A stretch of 64,000 nucleotides of DNA from Rasiella rasia (GTDB taxonomy: Bacteria; Bacteroidota; Bacteroidia; Flavobacteriales; Flavobacteriaceae), in contig NZ_CP049057.1 of the NCBI RefSeq assembly GCF_011044175.1, positions 2,495,501 through 2,559,500 on the forward strand, read 5' to 3'. Of the stretch, positions 17,973 to 28,021 are shown piece by piece (within the stretch, counting starts at the first letter, position 1; every line of letters starts with the position of its first letter). The notes under the pieces were generated by a model. That model saw only the letters and a program-made list of their open reading frames with translations. It was not told the origin of the DNA and did no database searches. Both the position numbers and the translations under genes were made by a program.

Positions 17973-18057
17973 ACGTGTTTAGTTTTGGAAGATTAACTAT
18001 CAGGAAGATACAAAAATTAATCCATGGGCTTTCTTTTTTTAATTCTGAAAAATGTAG

Positions 18058-18065
18058 TATATTTG
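18058..18065 (+). promoter_or_regulatory. Putative -7 box of the rimP-nusA-infB operon
   Basis: TATATTTG fits TAnnTTTG exactly. A T-rich stretch near 18035 stands in the -33 position. Transcription would start near 18070, which puts the hairpin at 18090-18114 into the leader. Confidence 0.5.
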
Positions 18066-18089
18066 CACCGAATTTGATACGCAACTAGT

Positions 18090-18118
18090 AGAGGGGACAC
18101 AAAAAGTCCCCTCTTTTT
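18090..18118 (+). terminator. Terminator-like hairpin in the rimP leader (candidate attenuator)
   Basis: A 9-bp perfect stem (18090-18098 with 18106-18114, AGAGGGGAC/GTCCCCTCT) with a 7-base A-rich loop runs directly into TTTTT. It lies after the putative operon promoter and 24 bases before rimP, not at the end of a rightward gene. It could also end readthrough entering from the left, but the gene to the left (usp) points away. Premature termination regulated by NusA is a plausible use, as the E. coli operon is autoregulated; this is inference. Confidence 0.6.
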
Positions 18119-18141
18119 ATAGCCCAAATTTAATGTAGATA

Positions 18142-18603
18142 ATGCGAAAAAAAGTTGAAAACTTATTGAACGAGGCCTTAGCTGAAAAACCATCATTGTT
18201 TTTGATTGACCTTTCTATTTCAGAAGCCAATCAGATACGAGTGATTATTGATGGGGATGCAGGTGTGTCTGTTCAAGATTGTATAGATGTGAGTCGTGCT
18301 ATTGAGCACAATTTAGATAGAGAGGAAGAAGATTTCTCTTTAGAAGTTCACTCTGCAGGAGTTTCAGAACCTTTGTCTATAGTGCGCCAGTACAAAAAAA
18401 ATCTTGGAAGAAGTTTACAGGTTAAAACTGAAAACGATACCATTGAAGGGGAGCTAACAGCAGTTACTGATGATGCGGTAACCTTGAAATGGAAAGCGCG
18501 CGAACCCAAACCGATAGGAAAAGGCAAGGTAACCGTTCAGAAAGAAGCGGTATTGCCATACAACGATATTGTTGAAGCAAAAGTGATGATAAAATTTAAT
18601 TAA
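18142..18603 (+). CDS. rimP: Ribosome maturation factor RimP
   Basis: A 153-residue protein with the RimP pattern: [28 protein letters not shown]-type segment near residues 33-60 (here [10 protein letters not shown]), and SAGVSEPL near 75, matching the conserved SPGxxRPL motif in a variant form. RimP acts in maturation of the 30S subunit. Gene order rimP-nusA-infB is conserved across bacteria and confirms the call. An ATG-TAG start-stop pair lies at 18133-18138 in the same frame just before the start. Confidence 0.93.
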   Translation: MRKKVENLLNEALAEKPSLFLIDLSISEANQIRVIIDGDAGVSVQDCIDVSRAIEHNLDREEEDFSLEVHSAGVSEPLSIVRQYKKNLGRSLQVKTENDTIEGELTAVTDDAVTLKWKAREPKPIGKGKVTVQKEAVLPYNDIVEAKVMIKFN

Positions 18604-18610
18604 AAATGCC

Positions 18611-19843
18611 ATGGAAAATTTAGCATTAATTGATTCGTTTTCTGAATTTAAAGATGATAAACAGATAGATAGAGTAACGCTTATGGCGATACTGGAAGAG
18701 GTTTTTAGAAATGCTTTGAAAAAGAAATTTGGTAGTGATGATAACTTTGATATCATTGTAAACCCAGATAAAGGAGATTTAGAAATTTGGAGAAATAGAA
18801 TTGTAGTAGCAGATGGCGAGGTTGAAGACCCAAATGAAGAAATTTCTTTAACCGAAGCACGTAAAATTGAAGATGATTTTGAGGTAGGAGAAGACGTTTC
18901 GGAAGAGGTGAAATTAATGGATTTAGGACGACGTTCAATTTTGGCATTGCGCCAAAACTTGATTTCTAAGATTCATGAGCATGATAATACTATAATTTAC
19001 AAGCAGTTTAAAGACTTAGAAGGTGAAATTTATACCGCAGAGGTACACCATATTCGTCACCGTGCGGTAATTTTGTTAGATGATGATGGAAACGAAATTA
19101 TCCTTCCAAAAGACAGACAGATTCCTTCAGATTTTTTCCGTAAAGGAGATAACGTTAGAGGTATTATTGAAAGCGTAGAGCTAAAAGGAAATAAGCCTGC
19201 GATTATCATGTCGCGTGCGAGTCCGTTGTTTTTAGAAAAATTGTTTGAACAAGAAATACCGGAAGTCTTTGATGGTTTGATCACCGTAAAAAAGGTAGTG
19301 CGTATTCCAGGCGAAAAGGCAAAAGTTGCTGTAGATAGTTACGACGACCGTATAGACCCTGTTGGAGCATGTGTAGGTATGAAAGGAAGTCGAATTCATG
19401 GTATTGTACGTGAATTAGGCAATGAGAATATAGATGTAATTAATTACACAAATAACCTTAACTTGTTTATTACGCGTGCACTTAGTCCTGCTCGAGTAAC
19501 TTCAATTAAACTTAATGAAGAAACAAAAAGAGCTGAGGTAATATTGAAACCAGAAGAAGTGTCTAAAGCGATTGGTCGTGGCGGACATAACATTCGTCTT
19601 GCAGGACAATTAACAGGTTTCGAAATTGATGTGTTAAGAGAAGGAGCTGAAGAAGATGTAGAATTAAGCGAATTTTCTGATGAAATCGAACAATGGATTA
19701 TCGAGGAGTTCAAGAAAATTGGTCTCGATACTGCAAAAAGTGTGTTAGAGCAAGAAGTGAAAGATCTTGTAAAGCGTACAGACCTTGAGGAAGAAACCAT
19801 CCAAGAGGTAGTGAATATATTAAAAGAAGAATTTGAAGAGTAG
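18611..19843 (+). CDS. nusA: Transcription termination/antitermination protein NusA
   Basis: The 410 residues cover the N-terminal RNA-polymerase-binding domain (about 1-130), the S1 domain (near 135-200, with GEIYTAEVHHIRHR) and two KH domains with VAVDSYDDRIDPVGACVGMKG near 240 and AIGRGGHNIRLAGQLTG near 318. There are no C-terminal acidic repeats of the E. coli kind, which is normal outside Proteobacteria. NusA modulates pausing, termination and antitermination. It sits 7 bases after rimP. Confidence 0.97.
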   Translation: MENLALIDSFSEFKDDKQIDRVTLMAILEEVFRNALKKKFGSDDNFDIIVNPDKGDLEIWRNRIVVADGEVEDPNEEISLTEARKIEDDFEVGEDVSEEVKLMDLGRRSILALRQNLISKIHEHDNTIIYKQFKDLEGEIYTAEVHHIRHRAVILLDDDGNEIILPKDRQIPSDFFRKGDNVRGIIESVELKGNKPAIIMSRASPLFLEKLFEQEIPEVFDGLITVKKVVRIPGEKAKVAVDSYDDRIDPVGACVGMKGSRIHGIVRELGNENIDVINYTNNLNLFITRALSPARVTSIKLNEETKRAEVILKPEEVSKAIGRGGHNIRLAGQLTGFEIDVLREGAEEDVELSEFSDEIEQWIIEEFKKIGLDTAKSVLEQEVKDLVKRTDLEEETIQEVVNILKEEFEE

Positions 19844-19902
19844 TTTTAACTTAGTACACATTTAACTACTTTTACAACACTTTAGAAAAAAGGAAGCATT
19901 TT

Positions 19903-22707
19903 ATGGCTGAAACAAAAACAATGAGGCTAAGCAAAGTATTGCGCGAATTCAATATCTCGCTAGATCGTGCCGTGGAATTTTTAGGTTCCAAGGGCTATGA
20001 GGTAGAGGCACGTCCTACTACCAAAATATCTGGTGAAGAATATGAAGTGCTGTTTGATGAATTTCAGACAGATAAGAGCAAGAAAGTAGCCTCAAAAGAA
20101 GTTGGCGAAGAAAAGCGTAAAGAAAAAGAAGAGTTGCGTCTAGAACGCGAACGTGAGCAAGAAGAGAAGGAGCAAGCCGCTGAAGCCAAAATAGAAGCCA
20201 AAAAGGTAATTAAAGCAGAAGCCAATTTAGAAGGTTTAAAACCTGTAGGTAAAATAGACCTAGAGGGCGACAAAACTGTGAAAAAGAAGAAGGAAGCTGC
20301 GGCTCCTGCTGAAAAGGAAAAGGAAGTAGTTGCTAAAAAGGAACCTGCTAAAGAAGAAGCTCCTAAAGAAAAAGAAGCTGAAAAGAAACCAGCTGCTAAG
20401 AGTACTAAAAAGAAGGAAGAAATAGTTGAAGAAAAAGCGCCAGTAGCTAAAAAGGCTGAGGTGAAACCTGAAGAACCTGCCAAAAAGGTGGAGAAAAAGG
20501 AAGAGGCTCCGGCAAAAGAAGCAACTAAAGAAGCGCCTTCTGAAGAAGCTACCCTAGGAACTGATGTTGTAGAAACAAACTATAAAAAACTTGATGGGCC
20601 AAATTTCACTGGTAAGAAAATAGATCTTTCTCAGTTCAAAAAGCCAGAGAAGAAAAAGCCAGCCGCTAAAGGAGGAGATGATAAAGAGAAACGAGGACGT
20701 CGAAGAAGAATAAGTAAAGGTCCAGGGACTTCGGGCGGTTATAATAATAACAGAGGTAAAGGAAAAGGGCGTACAAATGTGCCAAAAGAAGAGCCTACCG
20801 AAGAAGAAATCCAAAAACAAGTACGCGAGACCCTAGAAAAACTTCAAGGGAAATCGTCTAAAGGAAAAGGTGCTAAATACCGTAGAGAGAAACGAGATAT
20901 CCACCGTCAAAAATCGGAGGACGAATTAGCACAACAAGAATTAGATAGCAAATTGCTGAAAGTAACAGAATTTGTTACCGTAAGTGAAGTTGCAACTATG
21001 ATGGACGTGCCAGTGACTAATGTAATATCTGCATGTATGTCGCTAGGAATGATGGTGACTATGAACCAACGTCTAGACGCTGAAACGTTAACGATCGTTG
21101 CGGAAGAATTTGGTTACGAAGTTGAATTTGTAACTGCAGACATCGAAGAATCTATCTTTGAAGAAGAAGATGCTCCAGAAGATTTAATAGATAGAGCTCC
21201 TATTGTAACTGTAATGGGTCACGTAGATCACGGTAAAACATCGCTCTTGGATTATATTCGAGAAGAAAATGTAATTGCCGGTGAAAGTGGTGGAATTACA
21301 CAGCACATTGGTGCATACGGTGTACAGCTGGAGAATGGTCAGAAAATCGCTTTCCTTGATACACCTGGTCACGAAGCCTTTACGGCAATGCGTGCTAGAG
21401 GAGCACAGGTAACAGATCTTGCTATCATTGTAATTGCAGCAGATGATGATATTATGCCACAAACAAAAGAGGCAATTTCTCACGCTCAGGCGGCTGGAGT
21501 TCCTATTGTTTTTGCCATTAACAAAATTGATAGACCTACCGCAAACCCAGACAAGATTAAGGAAGGGTTAGCCCAAATGAATCTTTTAGTAGAAGATTGG
21601 GGCGGAAAAATACAGTCGCATGACATCTCTGCGAAAACAGGAGAAGGTGTTAAAGAACTTTTAGAAAAAGTATTGCTTGAAGCTGAATTGTTAGAGCTAA
21701 AAGCAAATCCAGATAGACAAGCCAATGGTACGGTAGTAGAAGCATTCTTAGACAAAGGGCGAGGATATGTTTCAACGATTTTGGTGCAAGGTGGTACGTT
21801 AAAAATTGGAGATTACGTATTGGCTGGACAGCACAGTGGTAAAGTAAAGGCAATGCAAGATGAACGTGGTAAAGACGTCCAAAAAGCAGGTCCTTCTACC
21901 CCAGTCTCTATTCTAGGATTGGATGGAGCACCACAAGCCGGAGATAAGTTTAATGTGTTTGAAGATGAGCGTGAAGCAAAAGATATTGCTAACAAGCGCA
22001 CCCAATTGCAACGTGAGCAGTCTGTTAGAACACAGCGTCATATTACTCTAGATGAAATTGGACGACGAATTGCACTTGGAGACTTTAAAGAGCTTAATAT
22101 TATCCTAAAGGGTGATGTAGACGGTTCGGTTGAAGCGCTTACAGATTCGTTCCAGAAATTGTCTACAGACGAAATTCAAGTGAACATTATTCATAAGGCA
22201 GTTGGACCGATTACAGAAAGTGATGTATTATTAGCGTCTGCTTCAGATGCGATTATTATCGGATTTAACGTACGCCCAATGGGTAATGCAAGACAAATAG
22301 CCGATAAGGAAGAAATCGATATCCGTACTTATTCTATTATTTATGCAGCCATCAACGACCTGAAGGATGCAATGGAAGGAATGTTGTCTCCAGAAATGAA
22401 AGAGGAGATTACAGGTACTGCAGAGATTAGAGAAACCTTTAAGATTTCAAAAGTGGGAACTATTGCAGGTTGTATGGTTACCAGTGGTAAAATACTGAGA
22501 AGCAATGGTATTCGTTTAATACGCGAAGGCGTAGTAGTTTACACAGGTGAACTGGCATCGCTAAAACGATTCAAAGACGATGTGAAAGAAGTTGCGAAAG
22601 GTTACGACTGTGGTATGCAAGTGAAGAACTACAACGATATATTTGTTGGGGACATTATTGAAGGTTTCCAAGAAGTAGCGGTAAAGAAAAAGTTGAAATC
22701 GAAGTAA
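19903..22707 (+). CDS. infB: Translation initiation factor IF-2
   Basis: A 934-residue IF-2. The N-terminal 330 residues are extremely rich in Lys, Glu, Ala and Pro, as is common for the disordered arm of Bacteroidota IF-2. The GTPase domain starts near residue 432 with [16 protein letters not shown] (P-loop GHVDHGKT), DTPGHEAF and NKIDRP. Domains II-IV follow to the end, including the [16 protein letters not shown] segment. It delivers initiator tRNA to the 30S subunit. It ends the rimP operon and is followed by a strong terminator. Confidence 0.98.
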   Translation: MAETKTMRLSKVLREFNISLDRAVEFLGSKGYEVEARPTTKISGEEYEVLFDEFQTDKSKKVASKEVGEEKRKEKEELRLEREREQEEKEQAAEAKIEAKKVIKAEANLEGLKPVGKIDLEGDKTVKKKKEAAAPAEKEKEVVAKKEPAKEEAPKEKEAEKKPAAKSTKKKEEIVEEKAPVAKKAEVKPEEPAKKVEKKEEAPAKEATKEAPSEEATLGTDVVETNYKKLDGPNFTGKKIDLSQFKKPEKKKPAAKGGDDKEKRGRRRRISKGPGTSGGYNNNRGKGKGRTNVPKEEPTEEEIQKQVRETLEKLQGKSSKGKGAKYRREKRDIHRQKSEDELAQQELDSKLLKVTEFVTVSEVATMMDVPVTNVISACMSLGMMVTMNQRLDAETLTIVAEEFGYEVEFVTADIEESIFEEEDAPEDLIDRAPIVTVMGHVDHGKTSLLDYIREENVIAGESGGITQHIGAYGVQLENGQKIAFLDTPGHEAFTAMRARGAQVTDLAIIVIAADDDIMPQTKEAISHAQAAGVPIVFAINKIDRPTANPDKIKEGLAQMNLLVEDWGGKIQSHDISAKTGEGVKELLEKVLLEAELLELKANPDRQANGTVVEAFLDKGRGYVSTILVQGGTLKIGDYVLAGQHSGKVKAMQDERGKDVQKAGPSTPVSILGLDGAPQAGDKFNVFEDEREAKDIANKRTQLQREQSVRTQRHITLDEIGRRIALGDFKELNIILKGDVDGSVEALTDSFQKLSTDEIQVNIIHKAVGPITESDVLLASASDAIIIGFNVRPMGNARQIADKEEIDIRTYSIIYAAINDLKDAMEGMLSPEMKEEITGTAEIRETFKISKVGTIAGCMVTSGKILRSNGIRLIREGVVVYTGELASLKRFKDDVKEVAKGYDCGMQVKNYNDIFVGDIIEGFQEVAVKKKLKSK

Positions 22708-22730
22708 TTTTCGAAAGACACAAAAAGCAA

Positions 22731-22765
22731 AAGGCTTTCAGAATACATTCTGAAAGCCTTTTTTT
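22731..22765 (+). terminator. Intrinsic terminator after infB
   Basis: A 13-bp perfect stem (22731-22743 with 22748-22760), 4-base loop and a run of seven T. It lies 24 bases after infB; the A-rich 5' side lets it also serve the convergent SPOR gene at 22801. Confidence 0.92.
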
Positions 22766-22800
22766 ATGGATTTTGTTTTTAATCTTGTCTTTGCCGTAGC

Positions 22801-23199
22801 TTAATTTTTGCCTTTCGCAGGCTGTAGAATAAATGCTGACGAAAATTTCTTCTTTATCTCTAGTAAGGCTCTTTCGGCTTCTAGTCTCGTGGTGAAATCG
22901 CCCACCCAAACCTTGTAATTAGGGGTTTCGTATTCTAAAGACACAGGCCACGCAGAAAAGCTGCCTCGCACCCGACTCATATTATAATTCGCTTTAGATA
23001 AATCTCCATTGTAAATTTGTATGGTGAATCCATCGCTTAATTTGTTCTCCTTTTCAAGTTGCTTTTTTAAGGTAAGGAGCTTCGGAATCTGACTGTCTTG
23101 ATTAATCGTTACAGTAGCTGGTTGGCCAAAGGAAATTTCCGAAGTAAATAAAATTAAGATGCTGGCAATGAACAATTTAAATATCTGAGAAGTTTTCAT
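22801..23199 (-). CDS. SPOR-domain periplasmic protein
   Basis: A 132-residue protein with a signal peptide (about 25 residues, ending near EISFGQ). The C-terminal part (about 60-130) has the SPOR fold pattern: FTIQIYNGDLSKANY, PNYKVWVGDFTTRLEAERALLEIKKKF. SPOR domains bind denuded peptidoglycan glycans, so a role at the cell wall is likely. It is encoded opposite to infB and actA, with a -7-like box in front on the minus strand. Confidence 0.85.
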   Translation of the reverse strand: MKTSQIFKLFIASILILFTSEISFGQPATVTINQDSQIPKLLTLKKQLEKENKLSDGFTIQIYNGDLSKANYNMSRVRGSFSAWPVSLEYETPNYKVWVGDFTTRLEAERALLEIKKKFSSAFILQPAKGKN

Positions 23200-23217
23200 G
23201 TTGCTTATTTATGTATG

Positions 23218-23225
23218 CAAAGGTA
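23218..23225 (-). promoter_or_regulatory. Putative -7 box of the SPOR gene
   Basis: On the minus strand this reads TACCTTTG, matching TAnnTTTG, about 20 bases before the ATG. A TTCG about 17 bases upstream may be the -33 element. Confidence 0.4.
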
Positions 23226-23300
23226 AAAGTTAATAACATTTCCGAAGCCAATTTTATTATTTAGAATTAGTATAAATTAGTCATTAACACTTTATTTAGA

Positions 23301-23331
23301 TTTCTAAAATTGGTAGAAACACGTACTTTTG
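23301..23331 (+). promoter_or_regulatory. Putative promoter of the act-cox operon
   Basis: TTTC at 23301-23304, 19 bases, then TACTTTTG at 23324-23331 (TAnnTTTG). Start of transcription near 23336 would leave a leader of about 85 bases before actA; the leader has a small CCGAA/TTCGG inverted repeat. Confidence 0.5.
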
Positions 23332-23422
23332 CACAGTTATTTATGGTGCGTTGCCGAACATTAATTTCGGTAGGTATATAACCAATTACGTGCCAAACTA
23401 TTGCCAATAATTAATCATTAGT

Positions 23423-24769
23423 ATGCAAAAGGTGAAGTTTATAAATCTACCCTCAATAGTATCGCTTATACTGTTGGCGCTCCTGTTAACTTTCTCAAAC
23501 CAAACATTCGCACAAGGCGATAATCAAGCTGATACTGCAAATGAAGCAGAACAAACTACGGCTAGTACGCCAGAGGCAGATGGTGTTGGTGATACTGCTG
23601 CAGGTGAAGCACTGTTTAAAGCTAATTGTGCTGCCTGCCATAAGTTGTATAAAAAGGCTACAGGACCTGCGTTATTTGGAGTTTCTAAGAAGTACGATCG
23701 CCAATGGTTGTACGATTGGATTCATGACAGTGCCGGCCTTATTGCTTCTGGAGATGCGAAGGCGGTAAAGATATTTGAGGAGAACAACAAATCTCCAATG
23801 ACGGCTTTCCCTGCATTGACCGAAACTGACATTGACAACATTTTAGCATATACAGATACTGAGAAGTCAACCCCGCCACCGCCAGAAGTTACTACTTCAG
23901 GTGGAGCCGGAACTGGTGGAGGTGTTTCAAATAATATTATTCTTGGTGCGTTGGCGCTGGTATTTTTGCTGTTAGTGGTGATGTTGTTTTTGGTGAACAA
24001 CACCTTAAAGAAAATTGCAACTGCCAATGGTGTTGCATATCCTGAGCAGCCAAAACGCACTCCTATCTGGAAAGCGTTTGTTGAAAATCAATTTTTAGTT
24101 TTTGTAAGTGCAATTCTATTATTGTTAGCGTCTGCGTACTTTATGTATGGCTTCTTTATGCAGGTAGACGTAAATCAAGGTTATGCGCCGGTACAGCCTA
24201 TTCACTATTCGCATAGAATTCATGCGGGAGAAAATCAGATAGACTGTAAGTACTGTCACTCATCTGCTAGAAAGAGTAAAACATCTGGAATACCATCGTT
24301 GAATGTATGTATGAATTGTCATAAGAACATTTCTGAAGTTTCTGAAGACACCTATGCTATGGGTAAAAATGAGTTTGGTGTAGATTATAACGCTGAAATT
24401 CAAAAACTTTATAAAGCTGTAGGTTGGGATGAAGCATCACAAACGTATACTGGAGAGACCGAACCAGTGAAGTGGGTTCGAATTCATAACTTGCCAGACT
24501 TTGCGTATTTCAATCACTCGCAGCACGTTACTGTGGCTGGAGTAGAGTGCCAGACATGTCACGGGCCAGTTGAAGAAATGGAGATTATGGAGCAGTTTTC
24601 ACCACTTACTATGGGTTGGTGTATTAATTGTCACCGTGAGACCAATGTAAATGTGGCAGGAAACGAATATTACAAAGAAATTCATGATCAACTTTCTAAG
24701 AAATATGGAGTAGATCAGCTAACTGCAGCTCAAATGGGCGGGTTAGAATGTGGTAAGTGTCACTACTAA
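23423..24769 (+). CDS. actA: Alternative complex III subunit A, multiheme cytochrome c with an added N-terminal monoheme domain
   Basis: This 448-residue protein has a signal peptide, then a class I cytochrome c domain (CAACH at 69-73, probable Met ligand in SPMTAFP), a Pro/Gly linker, two membrane helices (about 172-192 and 212-237), and a C-terminal region with five further heme sites: CKYCH, CMNCH, CQTCH, CINCH and CGKCH. ActA is the periplasmic multiheme subunit that passes electrons from quinol oxidation to cytochrome c or oxidase. The five-heme part is the usual ActA; the sixth, N-terminal heme domain is an addition. It leads the actABCDEF-coxBA operon. Confidence 0.93.
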   Translation: MQKVKFINLPSIVSLILLALLLTFSNQTFAQGDNQADTANEAEQTTASTPEADGVGDTAAGEALFKANCAACHKLYKKATGPALFGVSKKYDRQWLYDWIHDSAGLIASGDAKAVKIFEENNKSPMTAFPALTETDIDNILAYTDTEKSTPPPPEVTTSGGAGTGGGVSNNIILGALALVFLLLVVMLFLVNNTLKKIATANGVAYPEQPKRTPIWKAFVENQFLVFVSAILLLLASAYFMYGFFMQVDVNQGYAPVQPIHYSHRIHAGENQIDCKYCHSSARKSKTSGIPSLNVCMNCHKNISEVSEDTYAMGKNEFGVDYNAEIQKLYKAVGWDEASQTYTGETEPVKWVRIHNLPDFAYFNHSQHVTVAGVECQTCHGPVEEMEIMEQFSPLTMGWCINCHRETNVNVAGNEYYKEIHDQLSKKYGVDQLTAAQMGGLECGKCHY

Positions 24770-24864
24770 ATTGAAGTTTAGTAGTTTCTGCTACGGCGGA
24801 AATCTTAAACCACAAGACGAAATAAAAGTTAGAATAACAAATGCAAAAATTTTAGATATATGAT

Positions 24865-24922
24865 GTACGATTTACGAATGAAAATCAAGCAATCTAAAAA
24901 TCGTACCTCTAAAATCGTAAAT
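24865..24922. repeat. Nested inverted repeats between actA and actB
   Basis: GTACGATTT (24865-24873) is complemented by AAATCGTAC (24898-24906), and ATTTACGA (24871-24878) by TCGTAAAT (24915-24922). The two pairs overlap and could form alternative hairpins in the 160-base gap, the largest inside the operon. No T-run follows, so it is not a standard terminator. It may be an mRNA processing or stability element, or a small intergenic repeat. Confidence 0.55.
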
Positions 24923-24929
24923 TAATACT

Positions 24930-27900
24930 ATGGCATCAAACAAGAAATACTGGAAAAGTGTTGAAGAGCTAAATGAAAATAGCTCTATTGTTGAAACGTT
25001 GCAACAAAATGAGTTTGTAGAACCAATTCCTACAGACGATTTTTTAGGTGATAAAGAAACGCTTGAAGCTTCTTCAACAACACGTCGCGATTTCTTAAAG
25101 TACGTAGGGTTTACTACAGCGGCTGCTTCGTTGGCTGCTTGTGAAGGTCCTGTGATTAAATCTATTCCTTATGTGATTGCTCCAGACGAAATCGTTCCTG
25201 GTGTTGCAAATTATTATGCAACAACAATGGCAGATGGTTTCGACTTTGCCAATGTATTGGTGAAAACACGTGAAGGTCGCCCAATCAAAATTGAAAGAAA
25301 TGATCTTGCGAAAAATGGTGGTAGCGTAAATGCTAGGGTACATGCTTCAGTATTGTCTATGTATGACAAGAATCGTGTGCAAAATCCAATGATTGATAAG
25401 AAAGAGGTTTCTTGGGATGAGTTTGATACGGCTGTGGCACAGAAGATGAACGAGATGCAAGGTAAAGATGTAGTGTTACTAACACAAACATTTGCCAGTC
25501 CGTCAACATCTAAATTAATAAAAGAATTTACTGCAAAGTATGCTAATGTGCGTCATGTAATATATGATGCTGTGTCTTCTTCAGAGGCGTTAGATGCTTT
25601 TCAAAATAAATATGGAACACGTGCATTAGCCGATTACGATTTTAGTAAGGCAGATGTTATTGTTTCTGTTGGTGCCGATTTTATTGGTGACTGGCAAGGT
25701 GGAGGTTATGAGGCTGGATACGCAAAGGGGCGTATTCCTAAGAATGGAAAGATGAGTAAGCACTACCAGTTTGAAGCTAATATGAGCTTATCTGGTGCAA
25801 ATGCAGATGTGCGAGTGCCTGTTACGCCTACACAACAATTAATGGTATTGAAAGCTTTAACCGGCGGAAGCGCTTCTGGGTTACCAGAAAATGTTGCTGC
25901 GGCTGTTGCAAAAGCAAAGGCGCAATTGCGTAAAGCGGGAAGTAAAGGTGTTTTAATAACTGGATTACCAGATGTTGAGGCACAAACAATGGCGCTTAAC
26001 TACAATGCTAATAGTGTTGTAATGGATACTGCTAAGCCTAGAATGACTGCAATGGGGAATTCCCAAGAGGTTTTAAATGTGATGAATGGTGTTGCATCTG
26101 GAAGTATAAAAGGATTAATTTCTGTTGGAGTAGATCCGGTGTATTCTTTCCCGCATCCAGATTTTGCTGCAGGTTATGATAAGCTTGAAATGTCAATGGC
26201 TTTTTCAATGAAGCCTGATGCTACTGCTAGCGCTGCTAAAATGGTTGCTGCTACACCGCATTACTTAGAGTCTTGGGGTGATCTACAGTTGAAGAAAGGA
26301 ACTTTCAGCATTATGCAACCAACTATTAGACCTTTGTTTAATACAAGACAGTTTCAAGAATGTTTGTTGCGATGGACTGGTGGCGGAGATAAAAAATACT
26401 ATGACTACCTGAAAGAATATATGGAAAGCTCGTTACTGGGAGGAACTTCTTGGAACAAAGCTGTTCACGACGGTGTGTTTGAAAGCACTGCTCAGGTAAC
26501 GTCAGATGCAGATACTACAAATAGTAATAATCTGGAATTAGAGTCTTCTACTTCTAACGGAGCATTTGTTGCTTCGCAAGGGGGCGGAATGGAGCTTACC
26601 TTATATACAAAAACCGGTTTAGGAAACGGTAGCCAAGCAAACAATCCGTGGTTGCAAGAATTGCCAGATCCTATCACTAGAACTTCATGGGATAATTATG
26701 TGACTATTTCTGCTGCAGATGCGGCCAACATGGGTATCACTAATGAAAATGTTGCCGATGGTGGTTTAAATGGTAGTTATGTAAACGTAACACTAAATGG
26801 TGTAACCATAGAGAATGTACCGGCTTTAATTCAGCCAGGGCAGGCGCCAAATTCTATTGGTCTTGCTTTAGGTTATGGTCAGAAGGATGGAATTCAGTCT
26901 GAAATGCAAACTGGTGTTAATGCTTACCAATTGTACAGCGGTTTTAAAGCAGTACAAACTGGGGTAACACTAGAAAAAGTGTCTGGAACTCATGAATTTG
27001 CTTGTGTGCAGTTGCACAACACTATGATGGGTCGTGACATTATTAAAGAAACGACACTAGAGATATTTAATACAAAAGACAAAGAGTACTGGAATCCAAT
27101 ACCAGTAGTCTCTAAAGATCACGAAGAAATTGCTGTAACTTCACCAGATGCAGATCTTTGGGATAGTTTTGATCGCTCTATTGGGCATCACTTTAACTTG
27201 TCTATAGACCTAAACGCCTGTACGGGTTGTGGGGCTTGTGTTGTTGCTTGTCATGCAGAGAACAATGTTCCTGTAGTAGGAAAAGCAGAAATGCGCAAAA
27301 GTAGAGATATGCACTGGTTGCGTATTGATAGATATTACTCTTCTGAGGGTTCTTTTGAAGCAGATTTAGAGAAAAAAGAAAGTATTTCAGGTTTAGGAAG
27401 CTCGCTTTCTGAATATGGAGAAATGGAAAACCCATCTGCAAACCCGCAAGTGGCATTCCAACCAGTTATGTGTCAGCACTGTAATCATGCTCCGTGTGAG
27501 ACGGTTTGTCCAGTTGCTGCAACAAGTCATGGGCGTCAAGGACAAAACCATATGGCATACAACCGTTGTGTGGGTACAAGATATTGTGCTAACAACTGTC
27601 CGTATAAAGTACGTCGCTTTAACTGGTTCTTATATGCCGAAAATGATGAATTTGACTACCACATGAATAATGATTTAGGTAGAATGGTATTGAATCCAGA
27701 TGTTGTGGTAAGAAGTCGTGGTGTGATGGAAAAATGTTCTATGTGTATTCAAATGACACAGAAAACAATTCTTGATGCGAAACGCGATGGAAGACCTATT
27801 AAGGACGGCGAATTTAAAACTGCTTGTTCTGCTGCATGTGAGACAGGAGCGATGACGTTTGGCGATATCAATGATGAAAAGAGTAAAGTACACAAATTAA

Positions 27901-27995
27901 CTGAAGATAAACGTATGTATCACCTATTGGAGGCAGTAGGTACGAAGCCTAATGTGATGTATCACACCAAGGTGAGAAATACAAACGAAGCATAA
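24930..27995 (+). CDS. actB: Alternative complex III subunit B, molybdopterin-oxidoreductase-like and iron-sulfur fusion
   Basis: A 1021-residue protein. Near residue 51 it has an extended Tat-type signal TTRRDFLKYVGFTTAAASL followed by LAAC, so export by Tat and lipidation are likely. Residues about 80-700 resemble the catalytic subunit of molybdopterin oxidoreductases; in characterised ACIII this part holds no cofactor. Residues about 760-980 are a ferredoxin-like part with Cys motifs CTGCGACVVAC, CQHCNHAPCETVCP, CVGTRYCANNCP and CSMCIQ...CSAAC. It relays electrons from the quinol site to ActA. Confidence 0.94.
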   Translation: MASNKKYWKSVEELNENSSIVETLQQNEFVEPIPTDDFLGDKETLEASSTTRRDFLKYVGFTTAAASLAACEGPVIKSIPYVIAPDEIVPGVANYYATTMADGFDFANVLVKTREGRPIKIERNDLAKNGGSVNARVHASVLSMYDKNRVQNPMIDKKEVSWDEFDTAVAQKMNEMQGKDVVLLTQTFASPSTSKLIKEFTAKYANVRHVIYDAVSSSEALDAFQNKYGTRALADYDFSKADVIVSVGADFIGDWQGGGYEAGYAKGRIPKNGKMSKHYQFEANMSLSGANADVRVPVTPTQQLMVLKALTGGSASGLPENVAAAVAKAKAQLRKAGSKGVLITGLPDVEAQTMALNYNANSVVMDTAKPRMTAMGNSQEVLNVMNGVASGSIKGLISVGVDPVYSFPHPDFAAGYDKLEMSMAFSMKPDATASAAKMVAATPHYLESWGDLQLKKGTFSIMQPTIRPLFNTRQFQECLLRWTGGGDKKYYDYLKEYMESSLLGGTSWNKAVHDGVFESTAQVTSDADTTNSNNLELESSTSNGAFVASQGGGMELTLYTKTGLGNGSQANNPWLQELPDPITRTSWDNYVTISAADAANMGITNENVADGGLNGSYVNVTLNGVTIENVPALIQPGQAPNSIGLALGYGQKDGIQSEMQTGVNAYQLYSGFKAVQTGVTLEKVSGTHEFACVQLHNTMMGRDIIKETTLEIFNTKDKEYWNPIPVVSKDHEEIAVTSPDADLWDSFDRSIGHHFNLSIDLNACTGCGACVVACHAENNVPVVGKAEMRKSRDMHWLRIDRYYSSEGSFEADLEKKESISGLGSSLSEYGEMENPSANPQVAFQPVMCQHCNHAPCETVCPVAATSHGRQGQNHMAYNRCVGTRYCANNCPYKVRRFNWFLYAENDEFDYHMNNDLGRMVLNPDVVVRSRGVMEKCSMCIQMTQKTILDAKRDGRPIKDGEFKTACSAACETGAMTFGDINDEKSKVHKLTEDKRMYHLLEAVGTKPNVMYHTKVRNTNEA

Positions 27996-28021
27996 CTAAC
28001 TAAGCAATAGAAGATATAGAT

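Noticed and set aside
20064-20483. Ser/Phe-rich open frame on the minus strand inside infB
   Set aside because: It is the mirror of the Lys/Glu/Ala-rich IF-2 arm; composition is wholly explained by the sense gene.
23336-23422. Riboswitch or structured RNA in the actA leader
   Set aside because: Only a 5-bp inverted repeat is visible; nothing like a known riboswitch core was recognised.
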